In this document: positions 7,634 to 17,943 of the stretch, piece by piece
How positions within the stretch are numbered: position 1 is the first letter of the stretch
How the letters are laid out: each line of letters opens with the position of its first letter
Source of the DNA: a candidate division FCPU426 bacterium
GTDB lineage: Bacteria; Oederibacteriota; Muellerivitia; Muellerivitales; Muellerivitaceae
Length of the DNA stretch: 37,171 nucleotides
Assembly (NCBI GenBank): GCA_030041545.1
Contig: JASHNQ010000084.1
Coordinates: forward strand, 1 to 37,171
Direction of reading: 5' to 3'
Made by a program: the position numbers and the translations under genes
Notes under the pieces: model-generated
Databases searched by the model: none
Told to the model about the DNA's origin: nothing
Seen by the model: the letters and a program-made list of their open reading frames with translations, nothing else

Positions 7634-7888
7634 TTACTCTTCTTCGTCCTCGGGTTCGTCCACAAGTTCGATGGCCTCCACCGAGCCGAAGGGGTACATG
7701 CCGTCCACCTGGCCGTTGGGCTTCTTGACCACGTAGTGGGCGGTGTTCCCCACGGCCACGGCCTCGATGGTGCAGCCGGGTTCGTGGTCATACTCGTCAT
7801 CCGGACGGTCGATGATGTAAACCTTGTAGTAGGGTTGGAACTTGCTGGAAATCTTTCCGGCGGGTTTCGACTCTTCAAACAAACTCAT
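7634..7888 (-). CDS. Small acidic protein of unknown function
   Basis: An 84-residue protein beginning MSLFEESKPAGKISSKFQPY and ending in an acidic tail (DEPEDEEE). The centre is predicted to be rich in beta strands (YYKVYIIDRP, AVGNTAHYVVKKPNG). I do not recognise the family. The start at 7888 is chosen because GGAGG lies five bases upstream; an ATG five codons earlier has no such site. It precedes the SPFH gene on the same strand with 110 bases between them, so it may belong to the same transcript. No signal peptide or membrane segment is seen, so it is probably cytoplasmic. Confidence 0.75.
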   Translation of the reverse strand: MSLFEESKPAGKISSKFQPYYKVYIIDRPDDEYDHEPGCTIEAVAVGNTAHYVVKKPNGQVDGMYPFGSVEAIELVDEPEDEEE

Positions 7889-8071
7889 AAATACCTCCAT
7901 CAATAAAATACGCCTCTAAAGCAACCCTCATCCTACATCTTCCATCGTGGCATGAAGAAACTTTTTTGGGAAGCGGTTGGCGGGGAATGGCTTTTAGGAT
8001 CCCGGCCGTTGAAAATTTACCCCGGTTTAACTTTTCATTTACGCCTTGAACCGTTAACTTGAACCGCAGAA

Positions 8072-9196
8072 ATGCGAATCGCCTATTTCACCGAAAGCCT
8101 CCCGCCCCTGACCGACGGCGTGGCCCGCACCTTCACCCGCTTGGCGGAATACCTCAACAAGCGGAAAATCGACTTCCTCTTCTTCTGCCCCATGCTGCCC
8201 AAGGAAAAAGAGCCTTGGCGCGACCGCGTCATCCACGTTCCCTCGGTGGCCTTCCCGCTCTACCGCTATTACCGCGTGGGACTGCCCAATCCCTTCCGGC
8301 TGACCCCCATCCTGGACAAGTTCGACCCCAACATTATCCAGGTTGCCGCGCCCACCCCCATGGGCATCTTCGGCCAGAATTACGCCCTCAAACACAAGAT
8401 CCCCTGCGTCTCCAGCTATCACACCCACTTCGTGGATTACTTTCCCTACTATAAATTCCGCTGGGCGGAGGACTGGGGATGGAGTTTTATGCGCTGGTTT
8501 TACAACCGAACCCAGGCCGTATTCGCGCCGAGCCACGACACCGTTTCCGAACTAAGGAAGAGGGGCTTTGAGCGGCTGGAGCTTTGGCCCCGCGGGATCG
8601 ACCGCACCCGATTTTCCCCGCGGCTGCGCAGCGATGCCCTCCGGAAAAAGCTGGGCCTTGGCAGGGAAAAACTCCTTCTTTTCGTGGGGCGCATGGTCCA
8701 GGAAAAGGGGCTGGACGAGCTTTCCCACGCGGTCCTGGCCTTGAGAAAGCAGGGTTACCGGTTCCACCTGGCCTTCGCCGGCGACGGTCCCTACCGGAAG
8801 GTGATGGAGGAACGCCTGCCGCAGGACCACTACTTCGGCTTCATCCAGGGCCGGGAACTTCACGAGCTTTACGCCTCCTCCGACCTTTTCGTGTTCCCCT
8901 CCACCACCGAAACCTTCGGCAACGTGGTCTTGGAAGCCATGGCCTCCGGCCTGCCAGTCGTGGGCGCGGCCCAAGGAGGTTCCCTGGACCTGGTGCAACC
9001 CGGCGTGAACGGCCTTTTGGCCCAGCCCCTCGACGGGGATGATTTCGCCCGCCAGGTCAAAAACCTCCTGGACAACCCCAAGGCCGTCAAACGCATGGCC
9101 AAAGCCGCCCTGGAAACCGCCGCCCGCTTCCATTGGCCGGTGATCAACGGCAGGCTTTTAAGTCACTGCCAATCCTTTCTCATGGCGAAGACCTAG
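8072..9196 (+). CDS. GT4-family glycosyltransferase (GT-B fold)
   Basis: A 374-residue retaining glycosyltransferase that probably transfers a hexose from a nucleotide sugar to a lipid or glycan at the inner face of the membrane. The N-terminus (MRIAYFTESLPPLTDGVART) is the donor-independent Rossmann half with the PP.(N/D)GVA.T signature of the MgtA/PimB-like group. The C-terminal half has FVGRMVQEKG (about 206-215), the EX7E motif in TETFGNVVLEAMASGLPVVG (about 286-305) and a conserved C-terminal helix. Length matches the family. No strong ribosome-binding site is visible before ATG 8072, but the first residues align with family starts. It stands alone before the exported phosphoesterase. 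The acceptor cannot be predicted. Confidence 0.9.
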   Translation: MRIAYFTESLPPLTDGVARTFTRLAEYLNKRKIDFLFFCPMLPKEKEPWRDRVIHVPSVAFPLYRYYRVGLPNPFRLTPILDKFDPNIIQVAAPTPMGIFGQNYALKHKIPCVSSYHTHFVDYFPYYKFRWAEDWGWSFMRWFYNRTQAVFAPSHDTVSELRKRGFERLELWPRGIDRTRFSPRLRSDALRKKLGLGREKLLLFVGRMVQEKGLDELSHAVLALRKQGYRFHLAFAGDGPYRKVMEERLPQDHYFGFIQGRELHELYASSDLFVFPSTTETFGNVVLEAMASGLPVVGAAQGGSLDLVQPGVNGLLAQPLDGDDFARQVKNLLDNPKAVKRMAKAALETAARFHWPVINGRLLSHCQSFLMAKT

Positions 9197-9300
9197 GCAA
9201 GTTCCAAGGCCCTTCATTTCACAAAGCTTTAACACGGACCGGTTGCCATGGCTTGCCTTCCCAACGAAAATAAACCCCACTTTCCACAACGAGGGTTCCC

Positions 9301-11985
9301 ATGAAACAGCCTTGTTTTCTTCTGGCGCTTTTACTGGCTTTGGGCGGCGGCTTTTCCCCCGCTCGGGCGGACGATGACGACCTGCCGGGCCTGGACGTTC
9401 CGGGCCAAGAGCAAAAACTCAACGCTGAGCTCTGGCGATTCGCCAAGAACACCTCTTACGAGGCGCTCCAACAGACCCTGGACGCGGATCACCAGGAATC
9501 CGGGAAAAGCATCCCCACCGAGGTCCGGCTTCCCAACGGCTGGCGCATGGCGCCCGTCGGAAGCCAAGTGGAAATCGGGCGCTATCCCCTGGTCGTCGTC
9601 CCCTTCTCAGGCAACCTGGTGGTTTTGAACAACGGTTATTACGTGGAAACCAACCCGGAAATTTCCGTCCTAAGCGGCGACGGCTCCCAAGTCCTCAAGA
9701 CCCTCACCGTTCCTTCCCTTTTCCCCTGCGCCAAGGCGGGCCCCGACGGCATCCTTTACGTCAGCGGCGGCTACAACCAAACCATCCGGGGTTACAACGA
9801 AAACTTCGAGGAAGTGCGGGATTTCACGGTGAACGGCTTCACCTCCGGCCTGACTTCCGTGGACCCCAACACCCTGGCCGTGGCCTATCTGTTGATGGAT
9901 GACAGCAAGGGCGGCTACAAGAGTGAGGGCCGCCTGGCCCTGGTGGACACGCGCACCAACGAGGTCAAGGACGAACTCAACTGCGGGCGGATGCCCTATG
10001 CCCTGGAATTCCAGGACGGCAGGCTTTTCGTGAGCCTTCTGCAGGACAACCGGGTGGCGGTCTATTCGGCCAGTGGCGGGCGGCTTAAGTTTTTAAAAAA
10101 CCTTCCCGTAGGGGCGGCGCCCAGCGCCTTCGCGGGCGACCCCCGGCGCCACCGCCTTTACGTGATGAACCAGAATTCCGACGAAATCACCGTGCTCAAT
10201 ACCCTCACCCTCAAAGCCGAAGCCGTTTGGAGCCTGCGCCAAAAGGGCTTCAAATTCGGCGCGGCCCCGACCTCGGGCTTGGTGGAGGGGAGGCGCCTTT
10301 TCGTCACCCTTTCCCGCATGAACGCCCTGGCCGTGGTGGACGTGGGTAACGGCCGCGTGCAAGGCTATATCCCCACCGGTTGGTACCCCACAGCCGTCAC
10401 AGGCGACGGCCGGAACCTTTACGTCTTGAGCGCCAAGGGCATCCACGAGCGCCGGCCCAATCCCAACGGTCCCCAACCCACTAAACAGCGGGAGGAACCC
10501 GGCTACGTGCTGACCCTCCTGAAGGGCTCGCTGGGGACCGTGCCCCTTGCGGATGTGGATTCAAAGCTGCCGGCTTGGACCGAAACCGTCACCCATGCCT
10601 CGCCCCTTTTCAACCCGGCCCAGGGCTTCCAACTGCCGATCAAGTATGTCTTCTATATAATTAAGGAAAACCGCACCTACGACCAGGTTTTGGGCGACCT
10701 GGGAAGGGGCAACGGCGACAAGGATCTCTGCATCTTCGGCTGGGACGTGACCCCCAACCACCACGAACTGGCCAGGGATTTCGCCAACCTGGACAATTTT
10801 TACGTGGACGGGGAAATCAGCGTGCTGGGCCACAGCTACACCACCAGCGGCTACGCCAGCCCCTTCCTGGAATGGCTGGGCATGAATGATTACTCCGGCC
10901 GCATGGGCGCCAAGGGCGCCGCCAACCCCCGCAAGAACGAGGATTTCTGGCCCTTCGGCACCGTGCCCTACACCTTTTCCCCCGCCTACCTTTGGGACGC
11001 CATGGACGCCAAATCGCTGGATTACCGCATTTACGGCGAGGATTACATCTTTTACTGCAAACCCTACCGCCTCTTGACCGACAAGTTCGGGGAGGACAGC
11101 CCCCTGGCCCGAAAGTGCTACGACCGCCTCATGGCGATTTCCAAGGACAAGGCGCGGGACACGGCTTTCCAGGAACTGGTGAAGGATGACGCGGGGAGGA
11201 ACGGCTCCCCGGGGGACTGCCTCAAACTTTTGGAGGATCCGGCGTTCCTCCATAAATTTTCCAAGTTTTACGTGGGGGATGACAGCCTGGCCCAGGCCAT
11301 CGGGGCCGACCCGGGGTTCAAGGCCCAATGGGCGGCTTTCCTTTACCACTGTTCCTTCGACTTTTTAGGCTGGGACCTGACTTACTCGGACTTGAAGCGC
11401 GTGGCCGTCTGGCAGGGCGACTTTAAGCGGCAGGTTAAGGAAAACCGGGTCTTCCCATTCCAATACCTTTGGCTTCCCAACGACCACACGGCGGGCCTGG
11501 ATCCCAAGTCGCTCAACCCCTACCAGTTCGTGGCCCAGAACGACGCGGCGGTGGGGGCGGTTTTGGACACCTTGTCCAAGAGCCCTATCTGGAAGGAAAG
11601 CCTGGTGGTGGTCATCGAGGACGACTCGCAAAACGGCCCCGACCACGTGGACGCCATGCGCAGCTTTTGCCTGGCCGCCGGCCCTTACGTGAAACGCGGC
11701 GGCGTGGTGGTCAGCGACCTTTACGACCAGCTTTCCCTTTTAAGGACCATCGAACTCATCCTGGGGATCGATCCCATGAACATGAACGACGGCCTGGCCG
11801 TTCCCATGTTCTCGCTCTTCACGGACAAGCCCGACGACAGCCCCTACCAAACTCCGGAGCCTTCCCATTATCTCATCCCGGAGGACAAGGAGCTTTACCG
11901 GTGGCTGATGGCGGAGGAGAAGGATAAGCCGCTTTCGGATATCCTCGGCGGGGCCAAAGGCGCTGGCCCGGCCAGCGTGCGTTAA
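9301..11985 (+). CDS. Secreted YncE-like beta-propeller fused to alkaline-phosphatase-type phosphoesterase
   Basis: An 894-residue exported protein. Residues 1-23 form a Sec signal peptide (FLLALLLALGGGFSPARA). About 60-420 is a YVTN/YncE-type propeller with repeated strands such as RLFVSLLQDNRVAVYSASGG and NALAVVDVGNGRVQGYIPTG. About 440-850 is a PF04185-type phosphoesterase: YIIKENRTYDQVLGDL (about 450-465) contains the family ENR.(Y/F)D motif, and DDSQNGPDHVDAMR (about 774-787) holds the conserved metal-binding Asp and His. This architecture is known from bacterial proteins annotated as bifunctional YncE/alkaline phosphatase. It probably hydrolyses phosphomonoesters or phospholipids in the periplasm or outside the cell, fitting the phosphate theme of the window. 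GAGG precedes the ATG. The next gene is convergent. Confidence 0.9.
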   Translation: MKQPCFLLALLLALGGGFSPARADDDDLPGLDVPGQEQKLNAELWRFAKNTSYEALQQTLDADHQESGKSIPTEVRLPNGWRMAPVGSQVEIGRYPLVVVPFSGNLVVLNNGYYVETNPEISVLSGDGSQVLKTLTVPSLFPCAKAGPDGILYVSGGYNQTIRGYNENFEEVRDFTVNGFTSGLTSVDPNTLAVAYLLMDDSKGGYKSEGRLALVDTRTNEVKDELNCGRMPYALEFQDGRLFVSLLQDNRVAVYSASGGRLKFLKNLPVGAAPSAFAGDPRRHRLYVMNQNSDEITVLNTLTLKAEAVWSLRQKGFKFGAAPTSGLVEGRRLFVTLSRMNALAVVDVGNGRVQGYIPTGWYPTAVTGDGRNLYVLSAKGIHERRPNPNGPQPTKQREEPGYVLTLLKGSLGTVPLADVDSKLPAWTETVTHASPLFNPAQGFQLPIKYVFYIIKENRTYDQVLGDLGRGNGDKDLCIFGWDVTPNHHELARDFANLDNFYVDGEISVLGHSYTTSGYASPFLEWLGMNDYSGRMGAKGAANPRKNEDFWPFGTVPYTFSPAYLWDAMDAKSLDYRIYGEDYIFYCKPYRLLTDKFGEDSPLARKCYDRLMAISKDKARDTAFQELVKDDAGRNGSPGDCLKLLEDPAFLHKFSKFYVGDDSLAQAIGADPGFKAQWAAFLYHCSFDFLGWDLTYSDLKRVAVWQGDFKRQVKENRVFPFQYLWLPNDHTAGLDPKSLNPYQFVAQNDAAVGAVLDTLSKSPIWKESLVVVIEDDSQNGPDHVDAMRSFCLAAGPYVKRGGVVVSDLYDQLSLLRTIELILGIDPMNMNDGLAVPMFSLFTDKPDDSPYQTPEPSHYLIPEDKELYRWLMAEEKDKPLSDILGGAKGAGPASVR

Positions 11986-12070
11986 GGACCGTCTGATTCG
12001 TCATTAAGATATAGTTCCCATGTCAAAGGGAAAACCGCCCAATCGCAACACTATCCGCAAACACCCGTCG

Positions 12071-12607
12071 TTACCGCTTCTCGTCCGCTTTGTCGGCGAT
12101 GAAGCTCACGGCGGCGGAGTTGATGCAATAGCGAAGCCCCGTGGGGGCGGGGCCGTCCTGGAAAACATGGCCCAGGTGCCCCCCACAGCGCGGGCAATAG
12201 ACCTCGGTGCGGTCCATCCCGAAGGAATGGTCGGGCCTAGTCGCCACGTTCTCCGGGTAGATGGGCTCAAAAAAGCTGGGCCAGCCGGTGCCGGAGTTGA
12301 ACTTGGCCTTGGAAACAAAAAGCTCCAGCCCGCAGCCCGCGCAGACATAGGCCCCTTCCTTGTGGTTGTCCCAATAGAGCCCCGTGCAGGCTTTTTCCGT
12401 ATCGTGCCCCCGCAGGATGCGGTACGCCTCGGGCGACAGCGTCTTCTTCCACTCGGCGTCCGTATGGACGACCTTATCCCCCCTGTATCTTCCCATATAG
12501 CACCCCTTGGCCTTAGGGGCCGCGTCGCCCTGGGTGAAAACCGCGATGGACGCGGCCGTCAACAAAGCGAGCAGGACGCCGAGGACCGGCTTGGTTCGTG
12601 TTTTCAT
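12071..12607 (-). CDS. msrB: Exported peptide-methionine (R)-S-oxide reductase MsrB
   Basis: Reduces methionine-R-sulfoxide in oxidised proteins. The 178-residue product begins with a basic, hydrophobic signal sequence (PVLGVLLALLTAASIAVF), so it acts in the periplasm or at the membrane. The catalytic Cys is C161 in RYCINSAA. The two zinc CxxC pairs are C89/C92 (CAGC) and C138/C141 (CPRC). The GTGWPSFF and GHLGHVF segments are characteristic of MsrB, and C74 (ACTGLYWD) is in a position used as the resolving Cys in some MsrB proteins. GGAG lies eight bases before the ATG. It shares its strand with the metallophosphoesterase upstream, but a 210-base gap makes co-transcription uncertain. Confidence 0.95.
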   Translation of the reverse strand: MKTRTKPVLGVLLALLTAASIAVFTQGDAAPKAKGCYMGRYRGDKVVHTDAEWKKTLSPEAYRILRGHDTEKACTGLYWDNHKEGAYVCAGCGLELFVSKAKFNSGTGWPSFFEPIYPENVATRPDHSFGMDRTEVYCPRCGGHLGHVFQDGPAPTGLRYCINSAAVSFIADKADEKR

Positions 12608-12817
12608 GACATCTTCTCCATGATTCCGGGTTCGATGGAGTATACGGCCAGGGGAACAGGAAAAGTTACTTCAAAAACCATGGTGGGATTGGGTGCGGTT
12701 GGGTGTTCCGATGCGCCGCGGTTGACGGGTCCGGACGGCGGGGAGAAAAAGGGCCGGTCGCTTTCAGGGACCCCTGGCGGGGTTAAAGGGCGGACCCCGC
12801 CAGCCTGCTTGAAGCGG

Positions 12818-14236
12818 TCACTCGCATCCCTTATACGAATCCGGGTCCAGGTTGAGGTGGGCGCAGCTGAAAAACCGCCAGGTGTCGCCGTTCACGGGCG
12901 GATCATCCTTGCTCTCCTGGGCCGCGAAATCGATGTATTTCTGCCGAACCACCGGGTCGTTCTCAATGGCCTGCGCCAGGGCCTTCAGGCTCTCAAAATC
13001 ATAAGCCTTGTAGCCGTAGGCGTCCCGGAAGCTGTACTCCAATTGCCAAGAGGGCATCGCCGCCGCAACAACCTTGGGGTTCTCAGGCAGGGGCACGTAA
13101 TAGGTGGCCATGTCCTCCAAGGTTCCATTGGTCTTGTCGTAGAGCATCACCTGGAAGCCGGGGTTGTTGTTGTGAATCGGGCTCACGGCCGGGCAGATAT
13201 GCGTGAAAAAAACGGGTTTTCCTCCCCTATCCTGGACGACCCGGAAATCGTCCAAGTGGGTGTGTCCGCAAAATTCCGCGTCCACCAAGTCCCGGTCGGA
13301 AGCCAAAATGTTCAGGAAGGGCCAAAGGTAATCCGCGGTGTAGAAGGTTTTCTGGGGCTTCGTGCGGTTGGGGTGCTCCGAGGCGTTGCGGCCGTGGAGG
13401 CCCGGCGGCATGTGGGTCAAGAGGGTCACTTTCTCGCCCCGGGCCTTGGCGTCCGCCAGGACCTGGGCGAGCCATTTCAACTCGGCCTTTTCCTGGGGCC
13501 CGTCCGGGCCGAACTTATGCCCTTCCTTGAAGGCCCAATAGGGGTCGTATTTGTAGGACCAAAAAACGTCGTTCAGGATCACGATTTCGTGGTTGGGCAG
13601 GGTGGGATGGGGCACCACGCAATAACCGCCTTGGGAGAAATCCTTCACCGCTTGGGGGTCCTTGGCCACGGTTGCCCATTCCTGGGCCAGTGTAGGCAGG
13701 AAGGGGCTGTCCGGGATAAGCCCGCCGTAATCGTCGTAGTCCGAGTCGTTGTTGCCCAGGCAAAAGTAAGCCGGCGCGTTTCCGATGGCCTTCTGGACCT
13801 CCCGCGTTACGAAAACCACGGTCTTCAATACAAAGGCCTGGTAGGCCTTGTCGTCCCCACCCACCTTTTGCTTGAAGTTGTCCTTGAACTGGTGGGAGAT
13901 GAAGTCCCCGCTGACAAGGGCGTAATCATAGGGGCCCAGCGCCGCCACTTCCCGCATCGTGGACTTGAAAAGGGGGTAGTTGGTGTCCTTCCCATAGGGG
14001 CAGAAGGCTTTGAGGTTGGAGGTCTCCAAGATGGATTCCCACCGCTCCACCGGCGCCGCCGCCAGTTTTTTGGCCAGGGACGGGTCGGCGTAGGGGTCGA
14101 AGTGAATGTCCGACATCAGGAGGATGTTTCCCTCATTCCCGGAGGGTTGCCAAGGCAAGCCGTCCGCGAAAGCGGAAACCCAAACGAAAAACAGAAAAAA
14201 TGCAAGGGATGAAAGCCTGCCGATAAAAGAGTTCAT
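12818..14236 (-). CDS. Secreted acid sphingomyelinase-like metallophosphoesterase
   Basis: A 472-residue exported phosphoesterase of the calcineurin-like superfamily, similar to acid sphingomyelinase-type phosphodiesterases. A signal peptide (LSSLAFFLFFVWVSAFA) is followed by the metal-binding blocks in order: SDIHFDPY (about 41-48), VSGDFISH (about 107-114), LGNNDSDYDD (about 158-167), LTHMPPGLHG (about 274-283) and GHTHLDDF (about 323-330). Its likely substrates are phospholipids, nucleotides or phosphodiesters outside the cytoplasm, giving it a role in phosphate scavenging alongside the pst genes. The ATG at 14236 has GGAGG five bases upstream and is preferred to a frame extension four residues longer. 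The substrate is unresolved. Confidence 0.88.
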   Translation of the reverse strand: MNSFIGRLSSLAFFLFFVWVSAFADGLPWQPSGNEGNILLMSDIHFDPYADPSLAKKLAAAPVERWESILETSNLKAFCPYGKDTNYPLFKSTMREVAALGPYDYALVSGDFISHQFKDNFKQKVGGDDKAYQAFVLKTVVFVTREVQKAIGNAPAYFCLGNNDSDYDDYGGLIPDSPFLPTLAQEWATVAKDPQAVKDFSQGGYCVVPHPTLPNHEIVILNDVFWSYKYDPYWAFKEGHKFGPDGPQEKAELKWLAQVLADAKARGEKVTLLTHMPPGLHGRNASEHPNRTKPQKTFYTADYLWPFLNILASDRDLVDAEFCGHTHLDDFRVVQDRGGKPVFFTHICPAVSPIHNNNPGFQVMLYDKTNGTLEDMATYYVPLPENPKVVAAAMPSWQLEYSFRDAYGYKAYDFESLKALAQAIENDPVVRQKYIDFAAQESKDDPPVNGDTWRFFSCAHLNLDPDSYKGCE

Positions 14237-14274
14237 TTTCGCCTCCATGATATGTGTCGTTTCCTATCTTTCCA

Positions 14275-14310
14275 AAAGAAAAGCCCGGGGCGGTTCGCCT
14301 CCCCGGGCTC
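14275..14310 (-). terminator. Rho-independent terminator of the large lipoprotein gene
   Basis: The stem AGCCCGGGG (14282-14290) pairs with CCCCGGGCT (14301-14309) around a ten-base loop. On the minus strand it is followed by TTTTCTTTTGG. It sits 18 bases after the stop of the lipoprotein gene at 14327. Confidence 0.85.
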
Positions 14311-14326
14311 CACGGACATAAGTTCT

Positions 14327-17300
14327 TTAGTTTCCGCCGGTAGAAGTCACAGCATCGTTGAAAGTCACGCCCAACTGACCACTCTTGGGAACCACGTTGG
14401 TGCTAGTGTCAATGGGGCCGATGATGGTATAGGGATCGCCGCTTTGGATGCAGGGGACCATCCCGCCGCAGGCCGAGGTGTCGGTGAGGGCGTTACCTGA
14501 ATCAGCGAAAATCTGGACATAGAGGGGCGTTCCCACAGGCTCATCCATCAGGGTGGCCAGGTTCACGTTTGTTGTATTTTTGGGGTTCACACCCCAATCA
14601 TCAGCCGGCGTGCGGTTGGTATAGGCGATGGTGGAACTGGTATAGGCCACCGCGTAAATCCCCTCCGGGGCCGTTCCGAGAGTCACGAGTGAACCCGTAT
14701 AATCCGGTTGTCCGTTGAAACCTTCGCTGACGTTAGTGTCGCCAAAAGTCAGGTTAAGGGTATTCCCGCCCGAGCTGATCGCGATAGCCGTGGCCGTATT
14801 ACCTGCCGTTGTCCCCCCTTGCCCGTAGGCGGGCCAACCGGAGGTCACGCTGTTGATGGTGTTGGTGATACCGTTATAGGCGAAGTAGGGGTCCCCTGTG
14901 ATCGGATAACCGTAGGTGGAATGGTCGAAAACCGTTCCGGTGCCGTTAACGTTGAAAAGACACGCAACATAATAGTTTGTTCCGGCCGTCAATCCCGTAA
15001 AAGTGTAGGTAGAGCTGTTGGTCGAAACGAGCGTGGTCGTAACGGCCGAAGCCGTAGTCAAATTGGGACTGGTGTAAATCCCCACCTCGATAGGCGAACC
15101 TTCGCTGACCGTTCCCATGGACCCGTCATAGGTGATGGTCCCAGTCAGGAAGTTACCCGAAGGCGTTGGCGTTATCGTTGGGGTTTTGGTGTTGGTCGGC
15201 GTGTTCGTGGGCGTACCGGTGGGGGTGGAAGACGCCGTATTGCTGGGTGTGGCCGTGGGCGTGCCGCTGGGTGAATTGGTAGGCGTGTTCGCCGGAAGTG
15301 GGGTATTGGTGATGGTGGACGTCGAGGTGTTGGTGGAAACCAAAGTAGGCGTATCGGTCGGATCCGCCGTCACTGAGGCCGTAGGGGTTGGGCTGTTCGT
15401 TGGAGTAGGTGTAGCGGTTAGGTAAACCGAAGGCGGAATGGTCCCCGTCCAGCCCGCGCTGCCTGTGGCGCAAAGGACCAAGGGTGAGCCGGAGTTCACC
15501 AAGAACATCGTACCCGCCCCGACATTTCCGTCCACGGCCCAATTGGAAGTGTTCATAATGCCGCCCGTGGTGTTCTGGCAGCTGTTCAAGACCGCATTGT
15601 CATTGCCTTGGACGTAAAGACTTTCCAGGTTGTTGCTGGTCCAAACGCCCGAAAGGTCCATGGCATTGGTGCCGCTGGTCAAACCCTGGGGTAGGTAGGA
15701 ATCCCAGTAATTGGTCACCGACCCGCTGGTCTGCCAGGTATCCGGTCCGAAAATAAGGGCCGCCAAATAGGTGGTCACCCCGGTGGAATTAGCGCCGGTG
15801 GTCGAATAAGCGATGATCTTATGCCCTTCCCCGTTGTGGTTGAAAATCAAGAAAGGTTCCGTCGATACCCCTTCGCTGGCGGTGTCGCCGGGAGCATCGG
15901 ATATATCCACTAAGCTTCCTCCTGCCAGCATGTCGTCGTCGTTGCTGAGTTTGGAAACGGCCACAGGCACATAAGCCCCCAGTCCGCCGGAAGGCACTAC
16001 GTAGGCGATCACTCCCTCAGTGACCCCGTTTCCGGAGACGTTCGGATCAGGCTCGATGAAAGTCACCACCCCGCTGGTTGGGTTGTAGGAGCCGTTGGTG
16101 AAGTAAATGGTGGTGCCGCCGGCCAGTCCTCCCGGGGCCACAAGGTCGAATTCACTGCAGCCGTTCTGCAACAAGGCCGTAAAAACGATACTGCCCGGCC
16201 CCAGGGGGAGCGGCGTATTCGTGATGGTCGGAGTGGCCGTGATGGTGGGGGTGTTGGTCGAGGTGTTGGTGACCAGGGATGTGGCGGTCGGCGTGTTGGT
16301 GATCGTCGGCGTGCTCGTGGAGGTATTGGTAGGAGGCGGTGTGCTCGCCGGCAGGCCGTTCCATCCAACTTGACCCACTGAACAAGTCGTGGTGCCGGCA
16401 AGGTCGCCCAAGCCCAGGCATGCAGTGCAACCCGTGCTTGGTTTGGGGACGTTTCCGTCCGCCGTCCAGTCGCCCGGCGCCACGATATAGGCCAGGCTTT
16501 CCGTCCCACAGGAAAGAAGGGCGTTTTGGTTCTGGGTACCATCAAGATTATAGGCATTCAAATCGTCCGTGGCCCACAGTCCCGAAAGGTCGATGGCGTT
16601 GGTGCCATTGGTCAAACCTGGCGGCAGGCACGAATCCCAGAAAAAGGGATAGGTCACCCCGCTCACGGCTTGGGAACCGATGGACCCGCTGGTCTGCCAG
16701 GTGTCGGGTCCCAAAATAAGCCCCGCCACGTATTGGGTGACTCCGCCGGAAACCGTGAAAGCCAACACCTTATGGCCCACGCCGTTGTGGTTGAGTACCA
16801 GGCCCGCCCAGTTCGCCGTGACCGTCGTGCTTCCGTCCAGCACGTTGCCGTGGCCCGAATTGTCGGTGCCCGAAACGGTCACCGCCGTCCCACCCTGCTG
16901 TTGGGGCAAGTCGTTGCTTTCCTTGCTCAAAACCACCTCGGTATAGGCCGGCAATCCACCCGAACCCACCGTATAGGCGATGATTCCTTCCGTGATAACG
17001 GTGTCGTTATCGCCTGCATTGTAAACATCGGAAATGACGACACTCTCTCCCCCGAAATTATTGTCGGTCACCGTCACCGAATTGTTCGGGTCCGACGCCG
17101 TGGAACCGCTCAGGGTAAAGCTGGCCGGGGCCGCCAAGCCTCCCAGGTTGTCATCGTATCCCTGATTGGTGAAGTAAATGGTTTGGCCCGGGTTCAAGGC
17201 CTTGGTGGAAACGAAGCTGAACTCGCTGCTGCCGTTCTGCACGAAACCCGTGAAGGCGATGTCGCCGGGATTCAAATTGGCGAAAGTCGCCGTCGGCGTG

Positions 17301-17737
17301 GCCGTGGGACCGGTCGGGGTGGGTGTCGCGGAGGCCGTGCTGCTGGGGGTTGCGGTGACCGTGAGGGTGACGGTATTGGTCGTTGTGGAAGTAGCGGTCA
17401 TGCTGGGGGTCAATGAAACGGTATTTGAAGGGGTGGAGGTGGCGGTATTGGCCGCGGCGTTAGTTGAAGTGGAGGTTGGGGAGGCGGTCGGCGTTTTCGT
17501 CGGCGAATTGGTCGGGGTGGAGGTCGAAGTCGATGTAACCGTATTGGTGGGGGTCAACGTGGTCGTAGAGGTCGGGGTGCCGGTTCCAGAAACGGGAGTG
17601 TTGGTGGCGGTATCGGCGGGGGGCTGGCTTGGGCTGGTGGGGTTATTTTTCCCGGGGCAGGCGGGAAGAAAAAGTGTCGCCCCCACCAACATCAACAGCC
17701 ATCCAAAAACATCCCTCTTGATCCGCCGCTTCATCAT
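14327..17737 (-). CDS. Large modular lipoprotein with Thr/Pro-rich linkers and duplicated domain
   Basis: A 1136-residue predicted lipoprotein. The lipobox LPAC places the lipidated Cys at residue 27 after a basic-hydrophobic signal. Three low-complexity linkers dominated by T, P, S and N (about 32-152, 465-510 and 774-860) separate two homologous domains (about 155-463 and 513-770). These domains share NG(S/C)SEF, (Q/T)[16 protein letters not shown] and LSG(L/V)W blocks. A third, unrelated C-terminal domain (about 861-1136) has a [12 protein letters not shown] fibronectin-like strand pattern. Such linkers are typical of extended, possibly glycosylated, surface proteins. AAGGAGG precedes two adjacent ATGs, of which 17737 is used; a frame extension 12 codons longer lacks this spacing. 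The neighbouring lipoprotein (17944) carries the same domain once. I cannot assign a function; adhesion or surface display is a guess. Confidence 0.82.
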   Translation of the reverse strand: MMKRRIKRDVFGWLLMLVGATLFLPACPGKNNPTSPSQPPADTATNTPVSGTGTPTSTTTLTPTNTVTSTSTSTPTNSPTKTPTASPTSTSTNAAANTATSTPSNTVSLTPSMTATSTTTNTVTLTVTATPSSTASATPTPTGPTATPTATFANLNPGDIAFTGFVQNGSSEFSFVSTKALNPGQTIYFTNQGYDDNLGGLAAPASFTLSGSTASDPNNSVTVTDNNFGGESVVISDVYNAGDNDTVITEGIIAYTVGSGGLPAYTEVVLSKESNDLPQQQGGTAVTVSGTDNSGHGNVLDGSTTVTANWAGLVLNHNGVGHKVLAFTVSGGVTQYVAGLILGPDTWQTSGSIGSQAVSGVTYPFFWDSCLPPGLTNGTNAIDLSGLWATDDLNAYNLDGTQNQNALLSCGTESLAYIVAPGDWTADGNVPKPSTGCTACLGLGDLAGTTTCSVGQVGWNGLPASTPPPTNTSTSTPTITNTPTATSLVTNTSTNTPTITATPTITNTPLPLGPGSIVFTALLQNGCSEFDLVAPGGLAGGTTIYFTNGSYNPTSGVVTFIEPDPNVSGNGVTEGVIAYVVPSGGLGAYVPVAVSKLSNDDDMLAGGSLVDISDAPGDTASEGVSTEPFLIFNHNGEGHKIIAYSTTGANSTGVTTYLAALIFGPDTWQTSGSVTNYWDSYLPQGLTSGTNAMDLSGVWTSNNLESLYVQGNDNAVLNSCQNTTGGIMNTSNWAVDGNVGAGTMFLVNSGSPLVLCATGSAGWTGTIPPSVYLTATPTPTNSPTPTASVTADPTDTPTLVSTNTSTSTITNTPLPANTPTNSPSGTPTATPSNTASSTPTGTPTNTPTNTKTPTITPTPSGNFLTGTITYDGSMGTVSEGSPIEVGIYTSPNLTTASAVTTTLVSTNSSTYTFTGLTAGTNYYVACLFNVNGTGTVFDHSTYGYPITGDPYFAYNGITNTINSVTSGWPAYGQGGTTAGNTATAIAISSGGNTLNLTFGDTNVSEGFNGQPDYTGSLVTLGTAPEGIYAVAYTSSTIAYTNRTPADDWGVNPKNTTNVNLATLMDEPVGTPLYVQIFADSGNALTDTSACGGMVPCIQSGDPYTIIGPIDTSTNVVPKSGQLGVTFNDAVTSTGGN

Positions 17738-17868
17738 CGCCGCCTCCTTGTAATTCGACTGCCTTATGATCATTTCAACCTTTGAAAATCACTTTTGCGC
17801 TTGCAGGTCAATAACCCGTATAAATTTTTAAAGTGCCCCGCACTCGCGTAACTTGAGCGTCGTTTCTT

Positions 17869-17903
17869 CCGACCCCACTCTCCCTCGGGGAGAGTGGGGT
17901 CGG
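17869..17903. repeat. Perfect 16-base-pair hairpin between two lipoprotein genes
   Basis: The arm 17869-17884 (CCGACCCCACTCTCCC) is perfectly complementary to 17888-17903 around a TCG loop. It lies between two minus-strand genes. No convincing T-run follows on the minus strand, so it may be a mobile palindrome rather than an ordinary terminator, though a factor-assisted stop is possible. Confidence 0.6.
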
Positions 17904-17943
17904 AAAGTTTTGTGGGGGGAGCAATCCCCAATTTCCATTACTC

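Noticed and set aside
12020-14212. A 730-codon open frame on the plus strand
   Set aside because: It runs antisense through msrB and the metallophosphoesterase gene, which both have clear family motifs, signal peptides and ribosome-binding sites. The plus frame has no recognisable domain.
16526-17416. A 296-codon plus-strand frame opposite the large lipoprotein
   Set aside because: It reflects the low-complexity Thr/Pro linker read on the other strand. No start site or domain.
14900-17660. Tandem GGTGTTGGTG-like DNA repeats that could suggest a CRISPR or satellite array
   Set aside because: The repeats have no fixed unit or spacers and are explained by the codons of the Thr/Pro/Ser linkers.
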